From: an uncultured Alphaproteobacteria bacterium
GTDB taxonomy: Bacteria; Pseudomonadota; Alphaproteobacteria; HIMB59; GCA-002718135
Assembly (NCBI GenBank): GCA_902595425.1
Contig: CACJPV010000009.1
Coordinates: 1 to 35,680 of the forward strand
Length of the DNA stretch: 35,680 nt
Reading direction: 5' to 3'
Made by a program: the position numbers and the translations under genes. This document shows, one piece after another, positions 18,036 to 25,822 of this stretch. The notes beneath the pieces are model-generated. The model was given only the letters and a program-made list of their open reading frames with translations, was not told the origin of the DNA and searched no databases. Each line of letters begins with the position of its first letter. The stretch's first letter is position 1.

Positions 18036-18041
18036 TATATA
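18036..18041 (+). promoter_or_regulatory. Candidate -10 box of the phosphofructokinase gene
   Basis: TATATA lies eight bases before the GTG at 18050, a spacing that would give a leader of about one or two bases. The corresponding -35 region is not convincing. The box repeats the geometry seen at def and bolA. Confidence 0.35.
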
Positions 18042-18049
18042 AGTTGATC

Positions 18050-19135
18050 GTGTTAAAAAAAATAGGTATTTTGACTAGTGGTGGAGACTGTGCTGGCTTA
18101 AATGCAGTAATAAGGGCTGTTACACTTCGAGCAACTAATGAATATGGATGGCAAGTCTATGGATTAAGAGACGGAACTTTGGGTCTTATGAAGGAACCTA
18201 TAGACGTAGTTGAATTAAAACCTGATTTTTTTGATGGAAATTTAATGAGAATGGGTGGGACCTTTTTAGGCTCTAATAACAAAGGAAATCCCTTTGGTAC
18301 AATTGAAAAGAATGGTAAAAAAATTGAGGTTTCAGAGCTTATTCTAAATAGCTTTAAAAAATTAGGACTAGATGCATTAATTGGTATTGGAGGAGATGGA
18401 AGCTTAAAAATTCTTCAATCATTGACAAAAAAAGGTAATATTAAATTCATAGGAATTCCTAAAACAATTGATAATGATGTTAAGCATAATGAGCTTTCAA
18501 TTGGATATGATACTGCTGTTGATGTCGCTACAAATGCATTGGATATGCTTCAACCCACAGCGGCTAGTCATAGAAGGGCGATGATACTTGAGGTTATGGG
18601 AAGAGATGCAGGTCATATAGCTTTAAACGCAGGTATAGCAGGTGGAGCAGATGTAATTTTAATTCCAGAAATTCCATACTCGATAAAAGGAATTGCAAAC
18701 CATATTGATAACATAAGGAGCAAAGGAAGAAATCATGCTCTCATCGTTGTTGCAGAAGCAGTAAAAAAAGAAGATGGAAAAAAGGCAACTGTTAAATTTG
18801 TAGATGGAGAGGTAAGATTAGGTGGTATTGGAGCATATTTGGGAGATGAAATATACAAACTTACTGATGCTGAAACTCGTGTTACCGTACTTGGTCATGT
18901 TCAAAGAGGAGCTCAACCCACACATAGAGATAGACTTATTGCAAGTGCCTTTGGAGTTAAGGCAGTAGATTTAATTGCGAATGATAAATATAATAGAGTT
19001 GTAGTTTGGCAAGATAGAAGTGTGAAAGATGTTGCCTTAGATGATATTGCAGGAAAATCACAAACTTTAAGTAAATCTGATCCTTTAATAGAAGTAGCCA
19101 AAGGTTTGGGGATTTACATAGGTGAATTTAATTAA
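18050..19135 (+). CDS. pfkA: 6-phosphofructokinase (group III / PfkA-type family)
   Basis: The enzyme phosphorylates fructose 6-phosphate to the 1,6-bisphosphate. KKIGILTSGGDCAGLNAVIR is the N-terminal phosphate-binding region. PKTIDNDV contains the catalytic aspartate, and EVMGRDAGHIAL and VLGHVQRGAQP bind the sugar phosphate. At the phosphoryl-donor pocket it has GGDGS, with glycine where pyrophosphate enzymes have aspartate, which suggests ATP use. The lysine in PKTIDND is the residue found in pyrophosphate-type and group III enzymes, so donor specificity is likely but not certain. I chose GTG 18050 (MLKKIGILTSGG). A TTG at 18044 would add two residues. The stop shares TTAA with the convergent SDR gene. 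Confidence 0.93.
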   Translation: MLKKIGILTSGGDCAGLNAVIRAVTLRATNEYGWQVYGLRDGTLGLMKEPIDVVELKPDFFDGNLMRMGGTFLGSNNKGNPFGTIEKNGKKIEVSELILNSFKKLGLDALIGIGGDGSLKILQSLTKKGNIKFIGIPKTIDNDVKHNELSIGYDTAVDVATNALDMLQPTAASHRRAMILEVMGRDAGHIALNAGIAGGADVILIPEIPYSIKGIANHIDNIRSKGRNHALIVVAEAVKKEDGKKATVKFVDGEVRLGGIGAYLGDEIYKLTDAETRVTVLGHVQRGAQPTHRDRLIASAFGVKAVDLIANDKYNRVVVWQDRSVKDVALDDIAGKSQTLSKSDPLIEVAKGLGIYIGEFN

Positions 19136-19899
19136 AAATTACCAATTTTTTTCCATATATAAAAATATATTCTATACGGCAAAATCCTTAAGATTTTAAC
19201 AATAAAGACAATTGTAAAAGGAAAATAAATTTCAAATCTTTTTTTAAAAACAAGTCCTCTATATATTTTTTCAGCAGCAAATTCAGCAGACTTTAAAAAA
19301 GGCATTTTAAAAGAGTTTAATCTCGTTGCCTCAGTATCAATAAACCCAGGATTAATTACTTTTATTGAAATTCCAATCTTTTTAAAATCAAAAAAAAGAC
19401 TCTCTGCGAGATTTAATTGGGCAGCTTTTGTCATTCCATATGCACCAGAAGTGGGCCAACCTCTGTAACCAATAGGAGAAGAGACTATAGCTATAGTACT
19501 TCCTCTATTTTTCATTACATCCTTAAGAATATTGATACAATAGAGGGTACCTTTCAAATTAACATCAATCAGTAATTCATAGTTTTTAATATCAAACTCT
19601 TGATTTTTATTAGGAGAATATGCTGCAGCATTTAATAAGGCAGTATTAATTATACCAACTTCATTTTCAATAAATAAGATAGTGTTTTTAACTTCATCTT
19701 GATTGGTAATATCACATTTAGCTATATATAAATTTTTAGCATTGGTCTGACTTTGCAATCTTTCTTTTGCTTTTTGTAATTTTTCATTGTTACTTGAACT
19801 AATGACCACAATCCAATTATTTTTCAAGTAATGTTTTGCAGTAGCAAATCCAATGCCAGATGATCCTCCAGTTATCCAAATTATTTTGGGAGTTATCAC
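19132..19899 (-). CDS. SDR family oxidoreductase, classical type with C-terminal hydrophobic segment
   Basis: The 255-residue short-chain dehydrogenase has the cofactor turn TGGSSGIGFA, a NAAA variant of the NNAG motif, a catalytic serine in IVSSPIG, and the active-site YGMTK. It is therefore likely catalytic. Residues about 222-250 (YFPFTIVFIVKILRILPYRIYFYIW) are strongly hydrophobic, suggesting membrane attachment and a lipid-like substrate, which is an inference. It ends a minus-strand set with the DUF6134 protein (4-base ATGA overlap), another SDR and ctaA. The specific substrate is unknown. Confidence 0.87.
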   Translation of the reverse strand: MITPKIIWITGGSSGIGFATAKHYLKNNWIVVISSSNNEKLQKAKERLQSQTNAKNLYIAKCDITNQDEVKNTILFIENEVGIINTALLNAAAYSPNKNQEFDIKNYELLIDVNLKGTLYCINILKDVMKNRGSTIAIVSSPIGYRGWPTSGAYGMTKAAQLNLAESLFFDFKKIGISIKVINPGFIDTEATRLNSFKMPFLKSAEFAAEKIYRGLVFKKRFEIYFPFTIVFIVKILRILPYRIYFYIWKKIGNF

Positions 19900-20573
19900 T
19901 TTTTCAAATCAGTTCTTATTATAGTTATAGTTTTTTTATCTTTAGGATTTTGGAACTTCATTTTTAAAAGTTCATCATTATAATACCAAAGAGTATATTC
20001 TGGAAAAGGTCCCAAGTCTTTAGGGTTAATTGAGGCATTAAAAAGAAACTTTTCTGTTTCATACTTAGAATTATTGATTTTTATTTTTTCATTTTTGAGT
20101 TTTTGAACATTAATCTTTCTTACAATTCCCTTTTGTGTATCAAATACCTCATTTTCATTGAGCATTGCCTTATTCCAATAATTTAGTGGAAAAATATTTT
20201 CATCCATTTCAATTAATCCATCCATACCGGTAGCTATAAACATACCATTCACATCTTTACCATCAATTTTATACTCTCTGTCATCCTCAAAATCAGTAAA
20301 ACCATCAATGGCTATGAAATTACCGTTGCTCCAAGTTTCTTTTGTTTCCTGAAAAAATTTGTAAGCAGGTATAAATAAAACTTTTACCTCAATATCTAAT
20401 ATAGAATGTAAAATTAAATTTTCATTCTCTTTGAAAAATTTTGTAGTTAAATTTCCAATAACTTTATTTTTTCTTATTACATCAAAATTGACTTCATTAT
20501 CATCTGGTACAGGAAAAACTTGGGCATTTATCGATAATGAAAAAAAAATAAAAAATATAAATAAAACTCTCAT
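19896..20573 (-). CDS. Secreted DUF6134-like protein
   Basis: This 225-residue protein begins with a clear signal peptide (MRVLFIFFIFFSLSINA, cleavage near 17-18). The rest looks like the periplasmic beta-rich DUF6134 family, with features such as ETKETWSNGNFIAIDG, DVNGMFIATG, PLNYWNKAML and GPFPEYTLWY. The assignment rests on pattern memory, so treat the family name as probable. No enzymatic motif is seen. It is translationally coupled on both sides (ATGA overlaps) to two SDR genes, suggesting a shared task in envelope or lipid chemistry. Confidence 0.72.
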   Translation of the reverse strand: MRVLFIFFIFFSLSINAQVFPVPDDNEVNFDVIRKNKVIGNLTTKFFKENENLILHSILDIEVKVLFIPAYKFFQETKETWSNGNFIAIDGFTDFEDDREYKIDGKDVNGMFIATGMDGLIEMDENIFPLNYWNKAMLNENEVFDTQKGIVRKINVQKLKNEKIKINNSKYETEKFLFNASINPKDLGPFPEYTLWYYNDELLKMKFQNPKDKKTITIIRTDLKK

Positions 20574-21292
20574 CCTTTTAATCTTAATGTTGATCTACCT
20601 CCATCAATATGAAATATTTGACCAGTAATCCAGCTATTTTTTTGACTTAAAAGAAAATATGATAAATCTCCAAAATCTTCACCTTGTCCTATTTTAGGTA
20701 TTGGATGCATATTTTCTATAGCCTTTCTTACATTTTCATTGCTAACCATTTTTTGTGACATTTTTGAGTCAGTTAGGCTTGGAGCTATACAATTAACCTT
20801 TATTTTAGGTGCAAATTCCGCAGCCAAACTAAGTGTTAAACCCTCAATAGCACCTTTTGAGGAAGAAACTATGGAATGATTTGTAAAACCCTGCTGCACA
20901 GCAATTGTTGAAAAAAATAATATTGACCCATTATTCTTTGCTAAACATTCAATATTTGATTTAACGGAATTAATAGCTCCAAGTGTATTAATTTTATAAC
21001 TTTGAATGAAATCATCGTCTTTCGTTATTTTTAATGGTTTCAAATTAATAGATCCAATACAATATGCTATTCCAAATACAGTATCACCGTGTTTTTTAGA
21101 TACTTGATCAATTTGATCTCTATCTAAAACATCACAAATTTCATATTCACAATTAATTTCCTTAGATTTGATAATTAATTCTTCCTCATTTCTCGATATT
21201 ATAACTGGAGTATAATTTTCCTGACTAATCCTTTTTGCAATAGAAAATCCAATTGCTCCCGTTCCCCCAAAAATAAGTATTTTTTTGCTCAT
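20570..21292 (-). CDS. Divergent SDR family protein lacking the catalytic tyrosine
   Basis: The 240-residue Rossmann protein has the cofactor turn FGGTGAIGFSIA and the C-terminal ITGQIFHIDGG common to FabG/FabI-like SDRs. The active-site YxxxK is replaced: the segment reads NHSIVSSSKGAIEGL, with valine four residues before the conserved lysine. The serine region reads FFSTIAVQQGF. The raw bases around 20860-20885 support valine, so this is not a translation artefact. It belongs to an SDR subgroup with this replacement that I recall from other bacteria. It may use another base or be non-catalytic. It lies two bases after ctaA and overlaps the DUF6134 gene. Confidence 0.83.
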   Translation of the reverse strand: MSKKILIFGGTGAIGFSIAKRISQENYTPVIISRNEEELIIKSKEINCEYEICDVLDRDQIDQVSKKHGDTVFGIAYCIGSINLKPLKITKDDDFIQSYKINTLGAINSVKSNIECLAKNNGSILFFSTIAVQQGFTNHSIVSSSKGAIEGLTLSLAAEFAPKIKVNCIAPSLTDSKMSQKMVSNENVRKAIENMHPIPKIGQGEDFGDLSYFLLSQKNSWITGQIFHIDGGRSTLRLKG

Positions 21293-21294
21293 AA

Positions 21295-22338
21295 TTAAAC
21301 TCCTCTATTTGTTGATTTGAAATAAGCTAATAGTAAAATTGATAGTAAAAGTATTGAGTTTGTTTGATGTAAGCTAGCATATTGTATAGCAACATTGGAA
21401 AGTAAAGCCATCACACCTAGAAAAAACTGAAAGCTTAAGATTAATAATACAAGAACAGTGATTGTTTTTTGTAATTCAATAAACTTACTTATAAATAAAT
21501 ATAAAAATAATGAAAAAGTATAGATGAAAGTTAGAGTAGCGATCCACCTATGATTGAAATTGATTGTTACAGTATTTTCAAATAAATTTAGGATACCCAT
21601 CTCAGCTAAATAAATATCATCTGGAATAAATTTTCCATTCATTAACGGATAAGTATTAAAGGATTGACCTGCATGTGATCCTGCCATAAAGCCACCACTT
21701 ATAATCGTTATAAAAACAAGCAATATAGATAAAAGTATTAAAAATTTTTTAGATTTAAAATCTATAAAATTATTACTTCTTAGGTGAAAATATTCAATAC
21801 TTGTCCAAAACAACAATGCATAAATAATAACAGCATTTGATAAGTGAAATGTCAATCTATAGGGACTAACATAAGGATCGTTTTGTAGTCCGCTTTTAAC
21901 CATCCACCAGCCTACTATAGCCTGTATAAGTCCTAGGATAAAAATGATAGCAAATCTTTTGTAAAAGAAAATATTGAGATATTTTTTGAAATAGAAATAA
22001 ATAAATGGAAATAAAAAAACAATACCAATTAATCTAGCAAAGAACCTGTGAAACCATTCCCACCAAAAAATGTATTTAAATTCTTCTAATGACATATTTT
22101 TATTTACGTATAGAAATTCAGGCGTTTTTTTGTAGGCGTTGAATACTTCTATCCATTGACTTTTATTCAAAGGGGGTATTGTCCCAAGTAAAGGGCGCCA
22201 ATCTACCATTGACAGTCCTGAGTCAGTAAGCCTTGTTAAGCCTCCAATTATAATTATCAAAAACACCATTGTTGATAGTAATAAGAGCCATACCATTACT
22301 GGTTTATGATAATTTAAGTTTAGGTCCGATAATTGCAT
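21295..22338 (-). CDS. ctaA: Heme A synthase (COX15/CtaA, type 2)
   Basis: This 347-residue membrane protein with about eight helices oxidises the methyl group of heme O to make heme A for cytochrome aa3-type oxidase. The alphaproteobacterial/mitochondrial COX15 features are GGLTRLTDSGLSMVDWRPLLG at the N-terminus, WEWFHRFFARLIG, FHLSNA, GGFMAGSHAGQSFNTYPLMNG, FNHRWIAT and ASLHQTNS. The histidines in the helix motifs are the expected heme ligands. A TATATT box ends seven bases before the ATG, with no Shine-Dalgarno. It is first in a minus-strand set with three genes of unknown substrate, which may depend on its promoter. Confidence 0.95.
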   Translation of the reverse strand: MQLSDLNLNYHKPVMVWLLLLSTMVFLIIIIGGLTRLTDSGLSMVDWRPLLGTIPPLNKSQWIEVFNAYKKTPEFLYVNKNMSLEEFKYIFWWEWFHRFFARLIGIVFLFPFIYFYFKKYLNIFFYKRFAIIFILGLIQAIVGWWMVKSGLQNDPYVSPYRLTFHLSNAVIIYALLFWTSIEYFHLRSNNFIDFKSKKFLILLSILLVFITIISGGFMAGSHAGQSFNTYPLMNGKFIPDDIYLAEMGILNLFENTVTINFNHRWIATLTFIYTFSLFLYLFISKFIELQKTITVLVLLILSFQFFLGVMALLSNVAIQYASLHQTNSILLLSILLLAYFKSTNRGV

Positions 22339-22345
22339 AAAAGTT

Positions 22346-22351
22346 AATATA
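22346..22351 (-). promoter_or_regulatory. Candidate -10 box of ctaA
   Basis: The minus-strand TATATT is separated from the ctaA ATG by seven bases, consistent with a leaderless or nearly leaderless transcript. The -35 region at the expected distance is poor. Confidence 0.4.
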
Positions 22352-22390
22352 TTGTATAGAAATAGTAATAAAAGTTGTTATTTAAATCCC

Positions 22391-23404
22391 ATGATTGAAA
22401 AAACTGATGTTATAGTTATAGGAGCAGGACCAGTAGGTTTATTTGCTATTTTTGAGTTAGGTTTGCTGAATATTTCATGTCATGTAATCGATAACTTGGA
22501 TAAACCAGGAGGTCAATGTGCTGAACTTTATCCAGAAAAACCAATTTACGATATTCCTTCAAGAGTTAAAATAACTGGTCAACAACTTACCGATGATTTA
22601 TTGGCCCAAGCTAAACCCTTCAAACCAGTTTATCATTTAAGCCAGCAAGTTGAAAAAATTGATAAAATAGCTGAAAATGAATGGTTAGTTGAAACAAGTC
22701 AAAATAAACAATTACAAGCGAAGTGTATAGTAGTAGCTGCTGGAGCAGGGAGCTTTGTTCCTCGAAAACTACCTATTGAGAATCTTGATAATCTAGAAAG
22801 TAAAAATATATTGTATGCTGTTAGAAATAAATCTCTATTAGCAAATAAGAAGATCTTAATAGTTGGTGGAGGTGATTCAGCTTTAGATTGGACAAATGAA
22901 TTGTCAAAAACAGCTGATGTTACTTTAATGCATCGTAGAAAAGAATTTAGGGCTGCTCCTGACTCTGTTTCCAAGATGCTTGAATTAGAAAATGAAAAAA
23001 AGATTAATTTTTTATTAGGTCAAATTGATAATATTGAAGAATCGAAAAATGATAAAATAAAAGTGATAGTAAAAAACAACGATGAAAAAATAGATTTTGA
23101 AGTTGATTATTTATTGCCATTTTTTGGTTTGAAAATGGAACTTGGCCCAATTGCAAATTGGGGGCTAAATTTAAATGAAAATTTAATTAAAGTTGATACT
23201 GAAAAATTTGAAACATCTGTTTCTTCTATATTTGCTATTGGAGATATAAACACATACCCAGGTAAATTAAAATTGATTTTGTCTGGTTTTCATGAAGCTG
23301 CTTTAATGGCTCAACAATGCTTTAAATATTGTTATCCAGACAAAAAAAATGTATTTCGTTACACTACTTCATCAAAAGATCTGCACAAAAAATTAAATTC
23401 TTAA
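22391..23404 (+). CDS. Ferredoxin-NADP(+) reductase, thioredoxin-reductase-like type
   Basis: The 337-residue flavoprotein has an FAD-binding IVIGAGPVGLFAIFELG (about 8-24) and an NADP-binding ILIVGGGDSALDWTNELS. The segment PGGQCAELYPEKPIYDIP is diagnostic of the TrxR-like FNR family (YumC type). There is no redox CxxC pair, so thioredoxin reductase is excluded. It would pass electrons between NADPH and ferredoxin. I start it at the ATG at 22391, because an in-frame ATG at 22352 would add 13 unconserved residues. The ferredoxin gene overlaps its stop by one base (TAATG), making the adjacent ferredoxin the obvious partner. Confidence 0.93.
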   Translation: MIEKTDVIVIGAGPVGLFAIFELGLLNISCHVIDNLDKPGGQCAELYPEKPIYDIPSRVKITGQQLTDDLLAQAKPFKPVYHLSQQVEKIDKIAENEWLVETSQNKQLQAKCIVVAAGAGSFVPRKLPIENLDNLESKNILYAVRNKSLLANKKILIVGGGDSALDWTNELSKTADVTLMHRRKEFRAAPDSVSKMLELENEKKINFLLGQIDNIEESKNDKIKVIVKNNDEKIDFEVDYLLPFFGLKMELGPIANWGLNLNENLIKVDTEKFETSVSSIFAIGDINTYPGKLKLILSGFHEAALMAQQCFKYCYPDKKNVFRYTTSSKDLHKKLNS

Positions 23405-23712
23405 TGAAAATAAAAGTAACCGACCGCGAGGGAAATAAGCATGAATTAGAGGGAGATACTAACTCTACCCTCATGGAAATACTAAGAGACGCAAATCTTG
23501 ATATTGAGGCAGCGTGTGGTGGTTGTTGTGCCTGTGCGACTTGCCATGTCTATATTAAAGGTGAATGGTTAGATAAGATCAATGCCAAAGATGATGACGA
23601 AGAATCAATGCTTGATCAAGCTTTTGACGTCAAACATACATCTAGATTAAGTTGCCAAATAAGCCTTTCAGATGATTTAGATGGAATTGAATTAGAATTA
23701 GCTCCCGAGTAA
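23404..23712 (+). CDS. 2Fe-2S ferredoxin, adrenodoxin type
   Basis: The 102-residue acidic ferredoxin carries the adrenodoxin-type cluster ligands C38-x5-C44-x2-C47 and C84, within AACGGCCACATCHVYI and RLSCQI. C41 and C42 are two additional cysteines inside the binding loop. C42 is common in the bacterial family, while C41 replaces a usual serine. Such proteins donate electrons to cytochromes P450, Isc assembly or hydroxylases. Here the partner reductase is encoded immediately upstream with a 1-base overlap. The start at 23404 is chosen over an earlier in-frame ATG that lies inside the reductase gene. Confidence 0.94.
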   Translation: MKIKVTDREGNKHELEGDTNSTLMEILRDANLDIEAACGGCCACATCHVYIKGEWLDKINAKDDDEESMLDQAFDVKHTSRLSCQISLSDDLDGIELELAPE

Positions 23713-23734
23713 AAAAAGACTTTACAAATTATTA

Positions 23735-23764
23735 TAGTTTGTATACAAATAGTTTGTATACAAA
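23735..23764. promoter_or_regulatory. Tandem palindromic operator overlapping the marR start
   Basis: The 15-base unit TAGTTTGTATACAAA occurs twice without a gap (23735-23749 and 23750-23764). Each unit contains a perfect 12-base palindrome, TTTGTATACAAA (23738-23749 and 23753-23764). The last A is the first base of the marR ATG. A further half-site TACAAA lies at 23723-23728. TATACA at the centre of the first palindrome can act as a -10 with TTTACA (23721-23726) as -35. MarR dimers bind such palindromes, so autoregulation is the simplest reading. Confidence 0.72.
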
Positions 23765-24225
23765 TGGCAGACACTTCTCTTAATGAGAATAGAATAGGAT
23801 TATTAATTTGGCAGACATCTAATCTCTGGCAATCTAAAATTCGTAAGCAATTAATAAAATTTAATTTATCCTTTAATGAGTATCTTATATTAGAGACTTT
23901 ATATAATTTATCACAAACTTTAGCTGATATTAGTCAAGTTGATATAGTTAAACACTCTTTTATCGATAAATCTGTAGTCAGTGCTAAATTGACACAATTA
24001 CAAAAAAAGAAATTAATAAATAAAATGACACCAAATGATAATAGATCAAATAAATTAGCTTTAACAAGAGATGGAACAATGATTGTTGAAAAAATAATAA
24101 ATGACGTAATTGAAGTCGAAAATGCATTCTTTAGTAAACTAAATCAAGAAACTTTTAATTTCATTAATTCTCTAAAATTGCTATTGGGTAAAAAAATTAG
24201 AATTAAAGCGAATTATAATGAGTAA
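23764..24225 (+). CDS. MarR family transcriptional regulator
   Basis: The 153-residue protein has the winged-helix layout of MarR repressors. An N-terminal dimer helix (about 10-35) precedes the helix-turn-helix DIVKHSFIDKSVVSAKLTQLQKKKLI (about 60-85). The wing sequence NDNRSNKLALTRDG follows, with the DxR of the family, and then a C-terminal dimerisation helix. Its ligand is unknown. It starts inside a double palindrome likely to be its own operator and overlaps lysK by eight bases. A repressor therefore seems to control, or at least precede on the same mRNA, an essential tRNA synthetase and pyrD. Confidence 0.9.
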   Translation: MADTSLNENRIGLLIWQTSNLWQSKIRKQLIKFNLSFNEYLILETLYNLSQTLADISQVDIVKHSFIDKSVVSAKLTQLQKKKLINKMTPNDNRSNKLALTRDGTMIVEKIINDVIEVENAFFSKLNQETFNFINSLKLLLGKKIRIKANYNE

Positions 24226-25822
24226 AATAGATTTAAAATATTATAATAATTTGAAATCTTGGCCTTTTAAAGAGGCTGAACAAATAATTAAAAGAAATGG
24301 TGGTTTAGCAAATTTTAAAATACCGATTAAAGGTCATATTCTTTTAGAAACAGGTTATGGGCCATCGGGATTACCACACATTGGAACGTTCGGAGAAGTT
24401 GTTAGGACCACCATGGTAAGAAATGCTTTAATGTCTTTAGTAAATTGCCCAACAAAATTGATTGCATTTTCTGATGATATGGATGGATTAAGAAAAGTTC
24501 CAGATAATGTTCCTAATAAGGAAATGTTAAGTGAGTACATCGGAAAACCCCTGACCTCAATCCCTGATCCTTTTGAGAAATATGAAAGTTTTGGTCATCA
24601 TAATAATGCAAAGCTCAGATCTTTTTTGGATGAATTCAATTTTGATTATAATTTTGTTAGTTCAACCGAACAGTATCAAAGTGGATTTTTTGATAATACT
24701 ATTATTGAAATTCTTCAAAATTATGAAAAGGTTCTTGAAATCATTTTGCCAACTTTACGAAAAGAAAGAAAAAGTACTTACAGCCCTTTTTTACCTATAA
24801 GTAAGGAGACTGGTGATGTATTACAGATACAAATAGATGAATATAGACCAAAAAGTAACAGTATTGTCTATACAGAGCCAAAAAATAATAGAAAAGTAGA
24901 AGCGTTGGTAATTGGAGGAAATTGTAAATTGCAGTGGAAAGTTGATTGGGCAATGAGATGGATGGCACTTGGAGTTGATTATGAAATGTGTGGAAAGGAT
25001 TTAACTGAAAGTGTCGATTTAGCATCAAAGATTTGTAAGGCTGTGGGCAAGAGATCACCTGTAAATTTAATTTATGAGATGTTTCTTGATGAAAAAGGTG
25101 AGAAAATTTCTAAATCTGTTGGCAATGGGATTAGTGTTGACGAATGGTTGCGTTATGGGTCACCTGAAAGCCTGTCATTATTCATGTATCAAAAACCTAA
25201 ATCAGCTAAGAAACTTTTTTTTGATGTAATTCCAAAGACTGTTGATGAATATATTTCACACAGCAATAGTTATGATAAATTGGATGATCAAAAAAAATTT
25301 GATAGTCCATTATGGCATATTCACTCTGGGAAACTCATAAATTTCAAGTCAGATATAACATTTAATTCTCTTACAAATCTTGTAAGTATATGTAACACAA
25401 GTGACAAAAAAATAATTTGGGGATTTGTTAATCAATATGACACAAGTATTAATCCAAATAATAATCCTGAGTTTGACAAATTAATTGATTACGCCATAAA
25501 TTACTACAATGATTTTGTTTTACCTAATAAAAAATATTTAAATGTTAATAAAGATACAAAAATCGTTTTTGAAAATATTAAAGATATTTTGACTAATAAA
25601 ATCAATAAAAATACTTCTGCTGAAGACATTCAAACATTGCTTTATGATGTAGGTAAAAAACATCAATTTGAGAATTTGAAAGATTTTTTTAAGTTAGTAT
25701 ATCAGGTTTTATTAGGACAAGAACAAGGACCACGATTAGGCTCTTTTATTAAATTGTACGGAGTGGAAGAAACAATTAAAATAATCAATCAAAAACTTAA
25801 AAATTTAGATAATGTTAATTAA
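24218..25822 (+). CDS. lysK: Lysyl-tRNA synthetase, class I
   Basis: This charges tRNA-Lys with lysine using the class I Rossmann fold, unrelated to the usual bacterial class II LysRS. The HIGH-type motif is HIGT (54-57) in GYGPSGLPHIGTFGE. The KMSKS-type motif is KISKS (296-300) in DEKGEKISKSVGNG. At 534 residues it is of normal length. Class I LysRS is the standard form in archaea and in many alphaproteobacteria. Its presence here supports the taxonomic placement more than it suggests recent transfer. It overlaps marR by 8 bases and pyrD by 11 bases, so the genes share a transcript. Confidence 0.96.
   Translation: MSKIDLKYYNNLKSWPFKEAEQIIKRNGGLANFKIPIKGHILLETGYGPSGLPHIGTFGEVVRTTMVRNALMSLVNCPTKLIAFSDDMDGLRKVPDNVPNKEMLSEYIGKPLTSIPDPFEKYESFGHHNNAKLRSFLDEFNFDYNFVSSTEQYQSGFFDNTIIEILQNYEKVLEIILPTLRKERKSTYSPFLPISKETGDVLQIQIDEYRPKSNSIVYTEPKNNRKVEALVIGGNCKLQWKVDWAMRWMALGVDYEMCGKDLTESVDLASKICKAVGKRSPVNLIYEMFLDEKGEKISKSVGNGISVDEWLRYGSPESLSLFMYQKPKSAKKLFFDVIPKTVDEYISHSNSYDKLDDQKKFDSPLWHIHSGKLINFKSDITFNSLTNLVSICNTSDKKIIWGFVNQYDTSINPNNNPEFDKLIDYAINYYNDFVLPNKKYLNVNKDTKIVFENIKDILTNKINKNTSAEDIQTLLYDVGKKHQFENLKDFFKLVYQVLLGQEQGPRLGSFIKLYGVEETIKIINQKLKNLDNVN

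Noticed and set aside
22352..22390. Longer N-terminus of the ferredoxin reductase from the ATG at 22352.
   Set aside because: The added 13 residues are not conserved and occupy the only space for a promoter shared with ctaA. The Rossmann fold begins right after the ATG at 22391.
22391..23404. Thioredoxin reductase.
   Set aside because: There is no CxxC redox pair in the NADP-binding domain, and a ferredoxin gene is directly coupled.
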